From Hirudo medicinalis (taxonomy: Eukaryota > Annelida > Clitellata > Hirudinida > Hirudinidae), in NCBI GenBank assembly GCA_011800805.1, contig MPNW01000102.1:436440-500439 (forward strand): a DNA stretch of 64,000 nucleotides, given 5' to 3'. Below are positions 1-13,800 of this stretch, in pieces (positions within the stretch are counted from its first letter, which is position 1; each line of letters begins with the position of its first letter). Made by a program: the position numbers and the translations under genes. The notes under the pieces are model-generated. The model ran no database searches. It was not told where the DNA came from and worked only from the letters and a program-made list of their open reading frames with translations.

Positions 1-46
1 GGTTTCTTGGAATTCGAGAGGAATTCTTGTTTCTTGTACGTTCAGA

Positions 47-3000
47 TACGAGTTCTTCAACGACCTCTACCATCGTTTCCTGCTCTCCTCAAAAGTTGCC
101 ATGAAATGCATGTGTTTGCAGGCCATGTCCGTCGTCTACGGGAGGTGTCACGAGGAAATCGGGCCTTTCAACGACACGAAGTCGATCGTGTCGATGCTCG
201 AAAGGGTGAATATTTGCAATGATTCGATGAAAATAAATTGATTATTGAAGGATCTTGTTTATTTTTATCGTGCAGTGTTCTGATAGGTTGGAGAGGGACA
301 GGCTGATTATATTTATCAGCAAGTTGGTGCTCAATAAAGTAAGACCAACTCAGCCTAAGAGATTTTGTTACATTACGAAGATTAAATTGTAAAGAATTTA
401 TATTATTTTTAATTTATATTGTTTATTTTATTATTTAATTAAAATACTTAAAATTTAATTAAATTAAAATAATTTACTTGGATTATAATTGTTTCAGAGC
501 AACGTCAAAGATGTGATAGATAGTAATGGCATAAAGATACTTGTTGATTTCCTAACTCTTGCCCATCTGCACACTTCGAGAGCTATGGTCCCAACACAAG
601 TATTGTTCCTTTTTAGGATGTTAAGAATCGTTCGATGTAAAAAATTGTTTAAAAAAACTCGCAGACCAACGTCATCGAAGCCGCACCAAATTCTCACCGA
701 GAAGGTGAGAAAGAGTGGTACTTCGGAAATGCAGACAAGGAACGATTGGGACCGTACGGCTTCGAGGAGGTTGTTGACTTCAAATAACTTAAAAGCAAAT
801 CATTCGAGATGCTTCGTGTCTGCAGATGCAAAGGTTTTGGAAAAGCGAAGAAATAACGGCCAAGACGAGGTGCTGGGCTCAAGGTATGGAAGGGTGGCGA
901 CCGCTGCAACTGATACCGCAACTCAAGTGGGTCCTCGTGGCCAACGGTCAGCCTCTTCTAAACGAGAGTGAACTGGCTATTCTCATTCTCAACATGCTTA
1001 TCAAGATAACAGAGTTTTACCCCAGCAGGTAACAATTAAATTGGTTCGTGCTTTAAAAAAAATCTCCGTCGAACGCAGGTCGGCCGAACGGATTGCATTC
1101 CTGCGTGCGAGCGTAACGGCGACGGTCGTGATGCGTCGTGTTCGAATCCCAGCATGCACTGCCACGAGCACCCTCGGGAAGGAGCTCTATATAAATGGTT
1201 AACAAAAGCACCTAAGATGCTACGTACCGTGGTGCCGTACAAATGAATTACATTACGCAAACATTTGCATTTGCAGAGATGCCGACAATGCGGTCGTCAG
1301 GCCTCTGCCTAGAATCAAGCGAGTGCTGTCCGATGCTTCTTGCCTTCCTCATTTGGTCCAGGTTTCAGCCTAATTAATACTTAAATTTCATCTCTTTGTA
1401 GATGCTGGTTTTGAATGTTTCTGAAAACATTTTAGATTTATGTTTAGGTCACTTTCTTATTTATATTTACTCCACAAAGTTAAATGTACAAATTGCCAAA
1501 TGGAATTGTTTTATTTTAAATTTGAAAACCATCATATCAGGTGCTGTGTAACATGAGTTAGTAATTGTTGCTTTCTTACCTTCAGTTGTTGATCACATTT
1601 GACCCCACATTGGTGGAGAAGGTCAGCACCCTCCTCCACCTGGTGATGGACGAAAATCCAATCATGCCTCGACTTTATTTGTCTGGAGTCTTCTATTTCA
1701 TCCTCATGTACACCGGTTCAAACGTTCTGCCCGTGGCCAGGTTCTTGAAAGCCACGCACATGAAGCAGGCCTTCAGATCAGATGAGGTGAGATGAGTCAT
1801 ACTCTGAAACTAAAATAATTTACTTGTCAAATTGTTGGAAATTTAAGCAAGACAAAACAAAAATTTTAATTAACATTGGATGCATTTTGTTATGACTGCA
1901 ACAATTTTCAAATTATTTTTGAAGGACCGATTAAATTTGGCATATTTAAATTTGTGAAAAGAAAAATTATTATTACATACATTTAGTGCTTCATCAATGA
2001 TGCACTTCACGACCAATGACTTTTGTGAGTCGAAATAATCCAAATATTCCTCTAAATGTCTTTGCAAAATGACATTAAAATCATCTAGAATTGTGATTTT
2101 ATTTGGACTTCAACATTCACCATTATGGAAGGAAGTATTTCCATTAAAGGCCTAAGAAAATTGATGATATCTTAGAATCATTTGTAATTACAAAATGCTC
2201 TCCTTAGATGAGGGATGCCAATCATGAATGGGTTTTGATACTAGTTGTCTAGAGGATTAAAATTTCTATTGAAATATTTGTTCGCAATACGATTGCATAA
2301 CATGGCCACAAACATGATTTTAAAGACGGCATTTCACCGCGAAAGTATTTCCTTACAAAACTCGATCCGGTTTGTTTGGATTAAATACTTCTGAACGGAA
2401 GGTTGCACACCACTTCAAGTATTCCACTTTAGAAATCTCTGCTGCATTTCGTAAAATGTTCTTTCAGACTATGTAGAGTTATGTTAAACTTTGGTGTTCT
2501 TCATCACATAAAATGCCATTAAAACAATATTGAAATTCAAAAAATGTCAGAGAATGCAGAATTATTTTTCAAATAAAAAATTAGGAGTTTTAATGATGCT
2601 CTCTTAGAAATATGAGCTTGAGAGATAGATATGATAAACATGAGGTAAATTAATTTCAACATTTTTTTTTTTATTTTGTAGAATAAAGGATCGGACATAA
2701 TGGTCAAAAGTGTTTTGGGTCATTTGCTGCCAGAAGCAATGGTTTGTTACCTGGAGAATTATGATCCTGAGAAGTTTGCAGAGATATTTTTGGGCGAGTT
2801 TGACACCCCAGAAGCAATTTGGAACAGAGAAATGAGGTTTTTCTGCAATTTCAAAGCCCTTTGTAACTTCAACATGAAAACTTGCTTTCATCGTGGCAGA
2901 CGACTGATGATCGAAAAGATTGCTTCCCACGTTGCTGACTTTTCTCCGCGTCTGCAGAGCAACACGAGAGCTCTTTACCACTACTGCCCCGTTCCCGTCA

Positions 3001-6000
3001 TCGTCTACCCGCAACTTGAAAACGAACTCTTCTGCAGCATTTTTTACCTCAGACATCTTTGCGACACACTCAGGTTTCCCGATTGGCCTATAAAAGAACC
3101 GGTACGTATCGCATTTTCGTCACCCGTCGTCGCATTCCTGTCTCGAGCGGAGATGTTAATAAGATTCAAATTTAGCTTTGTTTGTGACTTTTCTCTTCAA
3201 TTGCATGATGATGGATTTCATAAAATGTTTGTTGTTTTAAGGTGAGGTTGTTGAAAGACATCCTCGAATGCTGGAAACTCGAGGTTGAGAAGAAACCTCC
3301 TTCCATGTCTGTCGATGATGCTTTCGAAACTTTGTGCCTGGACAAGGATGTGATAGGGTGAGTCAGTTACTTAGTCGATCTCCTGTGTTGTTGTTTTGCT
3401 AATTTTAAATAATTCTTCAGGTTGGATGAGGCAAAAATCAGAAAAGCTTACTTCAAGATGGCTCAAAAGTACCATCCTGACAAAAATCCTGAAGGAAGGG
3501 TGAGCGATTTGGTTGTTTGATTTTTTAATATAATTTATTATAATCAGAATTTGACCTGATTGTAGGAAGTCTTTGAAAAAGTAAACAAGGCTTACGAATT
3601 CCTGTGCAGCAGATCCAAACTGGTCGAGGGACCGAACCCCAAGAATATCGTGCTCATTTTGAAGGCTCAAACAATTCTTTTCAGCAGATTCAAATCAGGT
3701 AAGATGTTTATTTGTTTTAGAAATATTTTTATTACATTAATTTAACTTTTGCAGTTCTCGAACCTTACAAGTATGCTGGCTACCCCACCTTGATTAAGAC
3801 CATCCGGTTGGAATCCACCGACGAAGGACTCTTCTCAAAATCCGTTCCTCTGCTCAGTGCCGCCGCCGAACTTTGCTATCACACGATGAATTGTTCTGCT
3901 CTTAACGCAGAAGAACTGAGGAGGGAGAATGGCATCGAGGTGAGGTTCCGATGTTTCGTTGAGCGATCCGAATTATCCGAAGCCATTTGGCATTAGTTTA
4001 AAAATTTAATTCATCCATTTAAAGGTTCTGCATGAAGCTTTTTCAAGATGTGTTGGTGTTCTCAGTAGGTCTTCAAAATCTGAGGATCTTTCAGTACAAG
4101 TAAATGCAATTCAACACAACTGATTGAATATTCTTGGAAGTATTTGAATTTTTCAATTCTTTCCCTTTAGGTTTGTTCACATGTTGTTCAATGTCTGGGA
4201 GTATCATCCCAGTTTGAATCTTGCAGAAATCAAATTGTGGAAATGCCGACCGTCACCCAAGAAATTTCTAGAATTCTCTACTACCGAGTAATTGTTCATC
4301 ATTTGCCGATGTTCTTGAGGACTAGATTTTATGATTTCTTCGACCTGCAGAATGTTCCAAAGTTGTGCCAACATGCCACCGAGTGTGTCAGCCTGATGTC
4401 CATAGATCTTCTTCTGCAGACCCAGTTGTTCAAAGCTGGTGTCTTGTGGCACCTATTACTGTTTCTCTTTGATTATGACTTCACACTGGAGGAAGGAGGT
4501 GTGCAGAAATGCGACGAATCCAATCAACAGGTGACCATAGCAGTTTACCTATGCTCTTCGTTCCTTCTTTAAAATTTATTTCATTCATTAATTATTCTAT
4601 CATCCGTTAGGAAATTCAAAATTCTTTGGCTAAACTAGCAGCAAGGAGTTGCGCCAGATTGGGTGGCTACTTGTCGGGCGAAGATTCGACGCCCGAGAAT
4701 CCGCCCATCAAGAAATCTCTCTGCGCTCTCCTCACGCCATATCTCGCCAACAAGTTATCGCAAGGCAAACCTGCAGAGGTCAGTTGTGGTGCAGTTTAAT
4801 AATGCTTCGTTATCTTACGGACGTGCATTATATAATATATTATAGATAATAATGTCATGATTATCCACAGTTGCTTAAGTTGTTGAACAGCAACTCTGAA
4901 AACCCGATGTTGATTTGGAACAACGAGACGAGAGCAGAACTTGTAGAATTTCTGACAGATCAACAACAACAGAAGATAAGAACGGTAAGTTATTGGGAAA
5001 GTTCTTAAGTATTCGTAAGTATTATTGGGAGTGATCATTTAATGGTTCATCATCACCTGGTTCTGCAGGGATCCTGCGATGAGGATTATGGCAGCAACTT
5101 CCAGTTTTCCTCATTGAGTAAGGAACTCATCGTAGGAGATGTCTTTGTAAGAATTTACAACCAGCAACCCACCTTTCCTTTGGATGTGAGGAATTGCTTT
5201 ATTTCAAAATGATCTGATAAATTTTAATTTGATAAATAATAATTTTTATGCATGGTTTTTTTTATTTTATTACATTTTATTATATTTTAGAATGCCAAAG
5301 GTTTTACTATAGAACTTTTAGACCATTTGGGATCCCAGGCACAAGTATTTCAATTATTTTCAAAAACAGTTTAAAAAGTTGTAAAGTTAAAGAAGTGATT
5401 GTTTGTTGTGCAGTATCTTCATTCCTTGATGACCCTGCAACAGCAGCAAAACAATTCTGCCAATTCCAGCCAGGAGAGAATTTCAAACGTGGCCGACTGT
5501 CTCGAAGCCCTGCATAATGTCATTAAGAACAATCCCGGTGCGATTCACTTTTCATGTTTTATGTCAGTAGGAGCATAAAATGTAATTATACATTGAGTAG
5601 AGATGAATCATTTACGTTTACAAGGCACCCGTTATGCGCGACCCACAAAAATAAAAACAATACATTTGCTATTTATTATTATTGCAGGAGTCGAGATGCA
5701 ATGCATTGGTCATTTCAAACTCCTCTTTTGTCTGCTCAGAATTGAAGGCTTCTTCGTGGTCCAACAGAAGGCCCTTGAGGTTTGTTAATTGTTCGAGTGA
5801 GTCACAAACCGTTGCTATTATTCATTTCACCAACACAAGCGAGAAGACCTTCACGAGCGATAAGTGGAATCACATGTTTAAATGCACTTTCAGTTTCCGT
5901 GACTAAAAGTTATTATGTTCAACAAAACTCATATTTGTAATTCAGCAGTCACACAAATATTTTCAAATAGTGGTTCTTGGTTTACGGGTTTTGACTATGC

Positions 6001-8218
6001 GAATGAATAATGATAAAACCACTTCAGGTCATATCATGTGTGACAGGCAATCAGGAGTGCATCAATGACATATCTGCCTCTCAAGTCATGGCATACCTTC
6101 TTCTGGCCATCACGTCACTCCCTCAAAGTTCGTTGAATAACTTTGTAGCGAGCTCGGTAAACGATCGGCAAGGTCATTCAAGTTCGTACCTGTGTAATGT
6201 GTATAATTCAACAACAAAGACTTCAGTGTCTCGTTTGTTATTTTAAGCATCGTTCGAGTGCTCGGTGTATTTAAATCCTTGGTATTTTTCAGTCAATCAA
6301 CTGACACTCCAAGTCATGTACCCGTTGACTTCCAATACAAAACTTCTCAAGGAAATCATAAACAAAGGTAGTAGTTTTTAATATGAGCAGTGAGCAGACA
6401 CAATTACGAGCAATTCCAATGCATTCTAATCAGGTGGACTGCTTTACCTCCTGGATCTCTTCTGTAGTTCCACAAGTCCTGTTACGAGGCAACAATGTGC
6501 AGAATTGTTCGGACGCACGCTCTCCGACAAATTGGTCGGTCCTCGAGTGAGGATCATCATGATGAAGTTTCTTCCTTCCCTCCTCTTGGATGCCATGAGG
6601 GATTCCCCTGAGACAAGCATCCATCTCTTTGAGGGTTCATTTATTCAAATATTTGCCTTCAAGTTATTAATAAAGTTTAAACTCTCGTTCTTCCTTCGAA
6701 AGGCACCCACGAAAACCCGGAACTGATCTGGAACGACGACTCGCGACAACACGTCACCTCCACTGTCAAGGAGATGAGAGAAAAGTGAGTCCATAAAGTG
6801 GCAGTTCATAAAGAGGTTTTTTTATAAATGTTTCTTTGAATTGCAGCCACTACAACCTGCAAAAGGATAATCCATCCGTGAAGTGGGCTTATGACGAAGA
6901 AATGGAATGTTTGTATGCTGGAGGAAAAGGTGAAGTGGTTGTGGGTGATGTGTACTTGAGACTCTTCATTGCCAACCCCGGATGGGTGGTGAGGAAGCCG
7001 AAAGAATTCCTGGTGGAATTATTCGAGAGGTGGTCGCAACTCGTATCCCAACCTCGTTTTGACGTGAGTTTTCAAACGTTATGTAATTGCACCGTTCGTT
7101 ACACGTTTGTTTTTAAAACAGGGGGAAGCATTAGAGATGGTCACTACAGCTCTTGTGTCTTTCCTGAATCTCCAGTCGGCTTTACTGGATCAGGTGCCCC
7201 AGCTGGGTCTCATTCCAAAGTTATTTAAATCCATGACGAACGGAAACGATGCCATTCCTAAGTCGGCACTGCTGATCGTACAACAACTGGCGAACAGTGA
7301 GGTCTGTCTTCACATTCGAATGTAAATTTTAGTTCTGCATTTCCTGAATTGCAATAAGTTTGTGTTTAAGATGCATTTTTAATTTGTTTCTTTAAGCAAT
7401 TTGTTGGATCAAAATCGTTTTCCTTTGATCAGGTTTGCATAAGAGCCATTGGTCAAACGAATTCAATAGGTCCAATGAAAGAAGCCATGCAAGCTAGGGA
7501 GGACATGGTCGGAGTGGGCTGTGAATCTTTGATGAGAATGTTTGACACAAATGATGAATGCCTTGTGGAACAAGTTTGTTTTGGAAATGTTTAAACTCAG
7601 TTTCTAATATTTTAATTAAAATGTAGGTGAAATTAGTAACATTAATTTGAATAATTTTGTAATCATATGGATGTGAGAGGATTTGCAATCGCTGATCAAA
7701 ATTAATGTTGGATATTTTAAGGCACTGAAAACTGAAATAATTTCTTTCTTGTTGAACTTGTTGGAAAAAGATGTATTAGAATTTGTGGAAAACATTGCCT
7801 CAGTAAAAGCACAAATTGTAAAAGCTCTCAAGGCCATGCAACTCAATCCAAAGTATGGAGAGCAGGTTGATGATTTAACTTTACACTTGCTTTGGAAAGA
7901 ATGGAATCTTCATATTCATGGGTGCTTTCTTGCAGATTAATGAACTACTTGAAAAGAGCTCCATTTGGAAGGATTACAAGAGTCAGAAACATGATCTCTT
8001 CCTTTCTGATAGGCCTTCTGCAGGCTACTTGACAGGTGATCGTAGATGACTATATTTATCTGAGTCAATTATTCAATTTGGTATTAATAAATTAATTAAT
8101 AAATAAACATCTAATCAGCTTAAAAATAAAAATTGCAGGATCTGGGGTGGCAGGTTATCTGACCTGCTCAAATCCAGCAAACTCGGCCATTTCAAGCATC
8201 CCTCCACCTATGGTGTGA
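47..8218 (+). CDS. DNAJC13: DNAJC13 / RME-8 endosomal J-domain protein, C-terminal part (5' truncated)
   Basis: About 32 exons of the endosomal Hsc70 co-chaperone RME-8, which acts on early endosomes in retromer/WASH-dependent sorting. Exons I could phase include 47-205, 276-338, 498-599, 665-769, 826-1028, 1277-1361, 1586-1786, 2682-2836, 2900-3101, 3242-3357, 3421-3499, 3566-3698, 3755-3939, 4025-4099, 4171-4287, 4351-4530, 4611-4778, 4871-4984, 5069-5186, with the last at about 8139-8218. The J domain lies on exons 3242-3698 and keeps the HPD motif ([11 protein letters not shown]). Three of the family's IWN motifs are visible: [17 protein letters not shown] and ELIWNDDSR. The C-terminus carries the duplicated AGYLT motif and ends at TGA 8216-8218. 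Order and spacing follow animal RME-8 throughout; the N-terminal third lies left of the window. No frame break was seen. The intron after 1028 holds a SINE. Confidence 0.96.
1075..1256 (+). repeat. tRNA-derived SINE, copy 1
   Basis: Sits in a DNAJC13 intron. The head is tRNA-like, with a box A-like stretch after GCAGGT and a box B-like GTTCGAATCCC near 1140. The tail has GGAGCTCTATATAAATGG and a second TACAAATGAA block. Related copies occur near 10114, 16210, 16841, 19370, 20127 and 60091. Confidence 0.75.
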
Positions 8219-9874
8219 CAGAGGATTCATTTCATGAGGCTCTTCATGAAGGAAATGAGATAAAAAAAAAATGTTATAAAATATATATTATATGAAACTC
8301 TTTAGTATTTTCAATTTGCATTTGAGGAAAGACATCCTTTGAAACTTTCATGACAGCTTCGTGTTTGTCTCAAGTATTATTGATGCCGAAGGATGTAAGC
8401 TTTTAAAGTGCATTGACTGTCAGCACCTTCAGTTTGTACTTCATCATGATTTTGTGATTGCTTGTTGTTCTTGTATTTCTGCTTCCAAAATAGCGCTAAA
8501 GAATGGTAAGGGAGATAAATTTGAAAACATTCGGGAGGCAATCGTAATTAGGTTAAAACTTGTTGGATTGACGTTGCTTTGTTATCACCTTCGTTACTGT
8601 TGCAGTCATCAACGTACAAGGTGAGAGCACAGTTGACGTCAACTTGAGATGTTGGTTAATAAGTGCGATTTAGGATGATTGCTTTGGGGATGTGTCATGC
8701 TTGTGGCTTAGTAACCCTGGCGACAGGTTCACCATAATTTTCGTGGTTTGAAATCTGAATCATTTGTCCCAATTTTTGTTTTTCTGAAACGTCCTTAAAT
8801 CATTACAATCCAGGAGATGACTCCTAACTTACATCGACTCCTGCTTACGTTTGTGTTTATTATGAGGCTGGAGAATCCGCGTTCCTTTACATTCCGACTT
8901 GGGAGCAACGAGTGGAGCACGATATATAATAATTACAAGGTGATTCGTATTGTCTGGTCAATAATTGGTCAAAATGGTTGGCTGTCTTGTGTGTTCAAGT
9001 TACATCATAGCTCGAAAAGTATGTTAATGTTTGGGATCTATCACCATTTCATGTCGGCTGTGCTGTACTCGCTGTTGAGGGTTCCCTATGTTCTCATGCC
9101 ATTCAATCGATTTCTCGTTCTTAGGAGAAAGGGACGTCACTTCAGCTTTTTCTGAGGTTGGGAGAAATTTATTTACAACAGCGGTTGTCCATTCGGGGGG
9201 ATTGATACATCTGTTTAAACAAGACCCCCAAAAACAAAATTTGAGGACATCCTCCTCCCAATAGCTCTCTTAATTTTTCATAAATAAAATTGTAAATACT
9301 GTTTTGTGTATGAGTATACATTTGCAACGAGAACAATTTGTATTTGTGGTCCACCAGATCCTACAATTTGTGGATTGAAAATTTACAGAAATTACAAAAG
9401 AAGCAGATAAAAGTAATAGTATAATATTATTACAAATTTATAAAAAATATGAAATTAATGTAACAGAACGCAGGAGCAAACTTAATCCAAACTGGCGTCG
9501 TTTGGTTTCCCATAGCAACGCATTTGTGTAAGAGTTCATTTTCTTCGCAGAGGCATGAATTCCTTATGTGTAATATGCAATAGATAACTAATTAAATAAG
9601 GTTTCTCCGTCCAGCTTTGTATGTTACGTCAGCCAAATTGTCGGTCATTTATCGTTGTTCGATAAACAAAGTGGCCGATTAGCGATGATTAAATAATGCA
9701 GTGCTTGGTTGGTTGTTATTTACGTCCATTTCATTACTAGATGATTACGACGGACAATATAGTTTCTGCTCCACAGCCCTATATTGAGGAAAGATGTTAT
9801 TAATTTGAACAGGTGAATTAAAATTTATAAATGTAGCTTTTAAAATTCCAGGTATATTCCACAGTCTCTCGGCT

Positions 9875-10080
9875 TTGCTTATAAGCTTGTTCGGTAGTTC
9901 GTTGGCTTTTGCTGGCCTACTGGGTTGCTCGCCTGCTTGCATTGCTGGCGGGCCCGCCCGATGGCTGGCCGACCGGTTAGGAGGCTTGCCGGATTTGCCG
10001 GTGGATTCATGGGTTAATTTGCTGGCTTTTCAGTGGGTTCGCTGGCGGATCAGCAGTTTGGGCGGGACCCTTGCTAGCTT
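9875..10080. repeat. GC-rich, G/T-biased degenerate repeat
   Basis: Variations on GCTGGC, GGCTGGCC and GCTTGC recur across about 200 bp in otherwise AT-rich sequence, with G and T favoured on the + strand. It abuts a partial SINE. It looks like a decayed short tandem array; no function is visible. Confidence 0.5.
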
Positions 10081-10113
10081 TGTGACCTTTTTTATTGCAC
10101 CTCACCAAAAGTC

Positions 10114-10190
10114 ACCAAATAGCGCTATACAAATGGTTAACAAAAAGCGCCTCTGATGCATATGGCGCTATACAAATGAACATTTACATA
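10114..10190 (+). repeat. tRNA-derived SINE, partial copy (tail only)
   Basis: Carries the SINE tail pattern: GCGCTATACAAATGGTTAAC, AAAAAGCGCC and a second GCGCTATACAAATGAAC block. The tRNA-like head is missing or replaced by the GC-rich tract. Confidence 0.65.
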
Positions 10191-10839
10191 ATGTTTTTTC
10201 GCCAAATTCCTTTTACTGTCCGATGATGAATAAGGTTAAATACTGTGAATGCTAAAGCAATTCCTAGATTTAAAGACTCAATCGATGAAACTATTATCAG
10301 CAGAGCCACGACCTACTTCGGCAGTTTCGATCGAATGCCTAAATCTAAACTTACTATTTTGCTCATCTAAAGACCTTATTGGCCAGATCACGTTTTTCAC
10401 CGCCATTTTATTTTTCGGGAGGAGTTGTGCAAGTAAATGAAGTGAATGTATCTCAGCCTCCTTTGTTGTTTTGCTAGGGAAGATGACTTTATGATCCAAA
10501 ACATAATGCGTTGCGTATGATTGTGAGAGCATATTTAACAGTTTTAAGTATAACAATTTTAGTATAACAAGTTTTAAGTTTTAACAATAACTGAGTTGAC
10601 GATTACCGACAACTACTTGTTTAAAACTATTTGAAGATTTATTAATAATAGGTAAATACTTTATTATTTATAGTAATCGAAAGGATCTGTATGAACCACT
10701 AAATTGATTTCCAAAACACAGCAATTCAACAACGCAAAACCAGCAACTAAGCATCCACAGAACAAAAAGCAAATCGTATTCGATTCAACATAATTTAAAC
10801 TTTTCTGGATTGTTATAATTTTTCATCTTTACGATTCAT

Positions 10840-13800
10840 TCACGTCCTTTTGATCTGTGAGAATTTTTGCTGTAATAACACGAAATGATCACAGCTTATA
10901 TTAAAACATATTTTATTCTTGGAATCCAATCATTCCTTACCTTTAACGCTGAGAATTCTTCGTTCTTTAGCCTTCCTCGTAAAGACTCTAGTTGTTCCAA
11001 AACTGCAAAAGGTTTCCCTCTAATGTCTTCTATTAGAACTGAGGTTAAACAATCACTCACCATCTGTACTTCCTATTAGGTCCAACGCGGATAAGTTGAT
11101 CAGGAGTACACATAAGTTCGGATTGTTAACTCTTTCATTGAAATTGATTGAAACGCCGCAGTATGAACAAAGTTCTTCGAACTCTAAAGGAAGATTATGA
11201 ATCTTTTCTAGTATTTTTGCTTTGCATGCGTCCATATCAAAAATCTGTTCGACGTAGTTATCATCATAATCAGTTAAGCTATGTTTATGTTAATGCCACC
11301 TTAAATCCTTAAATTTTACTTTACTGGGAGCCTCCACAATCTTTTCGAAAGACCCTTCGTGTCCGTTTCCGGGGACTTCAAAATAAGAAGGGACATAATT
11401 CATCTCCACTCCAGATTTGAGTTTCATAGCAAATATGTTTCCATGTTTATCCCTCCTCAGAAGCAAACCCTGCAATTAATTTCTTTTCAGTTCAACGAAA
11501 GAAATTTCAATGCGCCAACCTCGTGAAGATTATCGATGCTATTCTTTCCAATCCTTGTCAGCCAATTGAAATCTGGACTTTTTAATCCCAGTCTGAATTT
11601 TAAGAACAACATTTTTAGTTACTTTTTATGAAAAAGTGAAAGGAATTGTCAACATTTTGCCATCATATTTATTGGCGCTGTTATTAACAGTGACTTCGTC
11701 GTCTCTGACGTAACACTTCACTGCGACATTTTCCATTTCCACGATGATGATTTTCATCCAATATGTGCTGCAGAGTGTTGGAAAAGAATCCAAACAATCT
11801 TTGATCAAAAACTGGAATATGTAATTTTAGAATGGAGGTCTACAGTGTTTGCAAATATTTATTAATTAAAAGAATTTTTGCCTCAACTGCTTTAAATTAC
11901 GAATTTAAAAAAATTGTTATAGCCAGAATCAAACCTTTAAAATTGGCTTCACTAAACTTCTACCAACTGGTTCGATGTGAACGGATAAAGACTTGTAATA
12001 TTTTTCGGCGATAAATCTTCTTATGTGGGCCTGACACTTCCTGATTTGTTCTGTTTTTAATTCTACCAGCTGATTCAATCTTCTCGAACAAGCGTAACTG
12101 AGGTAAATCTGTTGAAATAATAATGTCGTGATTTTATATTTTATTGCAATAAATAAAATTACTATTATTATTTTAATTTTTGATTATTCTTCACTTTAAT
12201 GTTCCCAATTTCATGAAAAATATTGACGATTAAGAAATTATTTTCGATTAAGAAAGTATTTATAATACTCAAAAAATAACATGTCAACAAGAAATGTTGA
12301 GAATAAATTCTAAATTAAATCAACCGATTTCAATGAACGAATCACCTTCGTTTTTCCTATGAAATACTCGTTAAGCCCCAACGAAGCCAACAATTTCACG
12401 CAGTTACTGAAATTCATCTCGGAGTTTGGCAGCATTGGCAAGCTAATAAGCTTATATCTTCAGGGAATAAATATAAATATTTTAAACGATGTTTAATAAT
12501 TACATGATTGTTGTTGGTTATTTAATAATTTAGTAAATAAAGGAAATAAATCATTGAATCAATCTCAAGCACTTATCGCTAACTCGGTCAGAAATTGAAC
12601 ACTGTCGAGAGAGATGTAATTCGTTTTACGGTGGAGGGCGATGGTGTTTGGGATGTTGTGGAGTTGTATTTGCTGCTCAACGAACCTTTCATCGAATGAC
12701 TTTAAGGAGTTCTTAGGCGTTGGATTGATACATCTGTTTAAACAAGACCTTTACCTTTATCTTTACGACCATTTCGAAACATTTCTCCATCCGTCACAAG
12801 TGAAGAAATAAAATTATTTCCTTTATAATTATCAGATAAATCAATTTACCAATAGCAAATAAACTTATTTACCTTATAAGTATCGTGGGCATTTCCAACT
12901 CCGAAAAAAGTTCTTTGAGGCTTTGCTGCAAACATTTGTTGATTTGATTTATTCGGCTGAGTGATTTAAAGCCTTGAGGTTGAATAGAAATGCTTCAATT
13001 TACATGACTCCGCATGGACTTAGCTACTAAACCATTTGCCTATAATGGTTAACTCAACCTAATTTAATGTCATAATAATATATAATGTTATAATAATACT
13101 TAATTTAATATGGTTTAACAACTTATTATTGCATTATTATTATTCCATGCGTACTTCTTTAAACCATTTATATGGAGAACAAAGAAAAATAGAGTTTAAA
13201 TTATTGTTGTTTGCTTGCATCAGCTGAGGATATCATTCTATTCTTTCTTTTATATTATGTTATGCTATGCTATGCTATGCTATGCTATATTATATTATAC
13301 TTATATTATATTATTCTTTATAATGGTATTTATTTCTTCAAAAAATACATTAAATTTAATGGATCTGTTGAGAACCTTGAAGTCATGTGTCAGAAAAATT
13401 TCCTTCTTTGACCAATTCGTGTCTTTTTTGCTGAGTTATTAAATTTGATTTAGTTTTAATGAATAATGTTTGCACCTGTTACGAAGATGTAGGCAGATGC
13501 AGGTTAACGTAAATAATTAACGTTCTACATCAACACTAACTCAAGTAATTTACAGGCAATTACAGTAAAATTACAATTAATTAAATACAGTAAATTAAGT
13601 CACAACGTTTTTTGCGAGGTTTCCACTTTTCTACCCGCCAACAAATTTGATGCATCTTCTTGTCTAAAAATGTAAGACGACAAGTTATTCGTAGCATTAT
13701 TAATTTCCCAAAACGACTAAACATTGCCATTACTTATTAATCATTACTTAGTAATTCTTACTTATGATTGGGTTTGCAACGAAGCATATTGATTACAAAT

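Larger units (their letters stand above)
8219..10839. other. Intergenic region between DNAJC13 and the myosin-like gene
   Basis: Convergent 3' flanks of two genes. I see no convincing gene. It holds a 28-bp stretch (9199-9226) repeated exactly at 12722-12749, a segment at about 9708-9760 resembling one at 63533-63590, an unusually GC-rich stretch (9875-10080) and a partial SINE (10114-10190). Short open frames here have no recognisable content or splice context. Confidence 0.6.

Noticed and set aside
8361..8624. 87-codon Cys-rich frame after DNAJC13
   Set aside because: Downstream of the DNAJC13 stop on the same strand; no recognisable domain, likely 3' UTR or intergenic.
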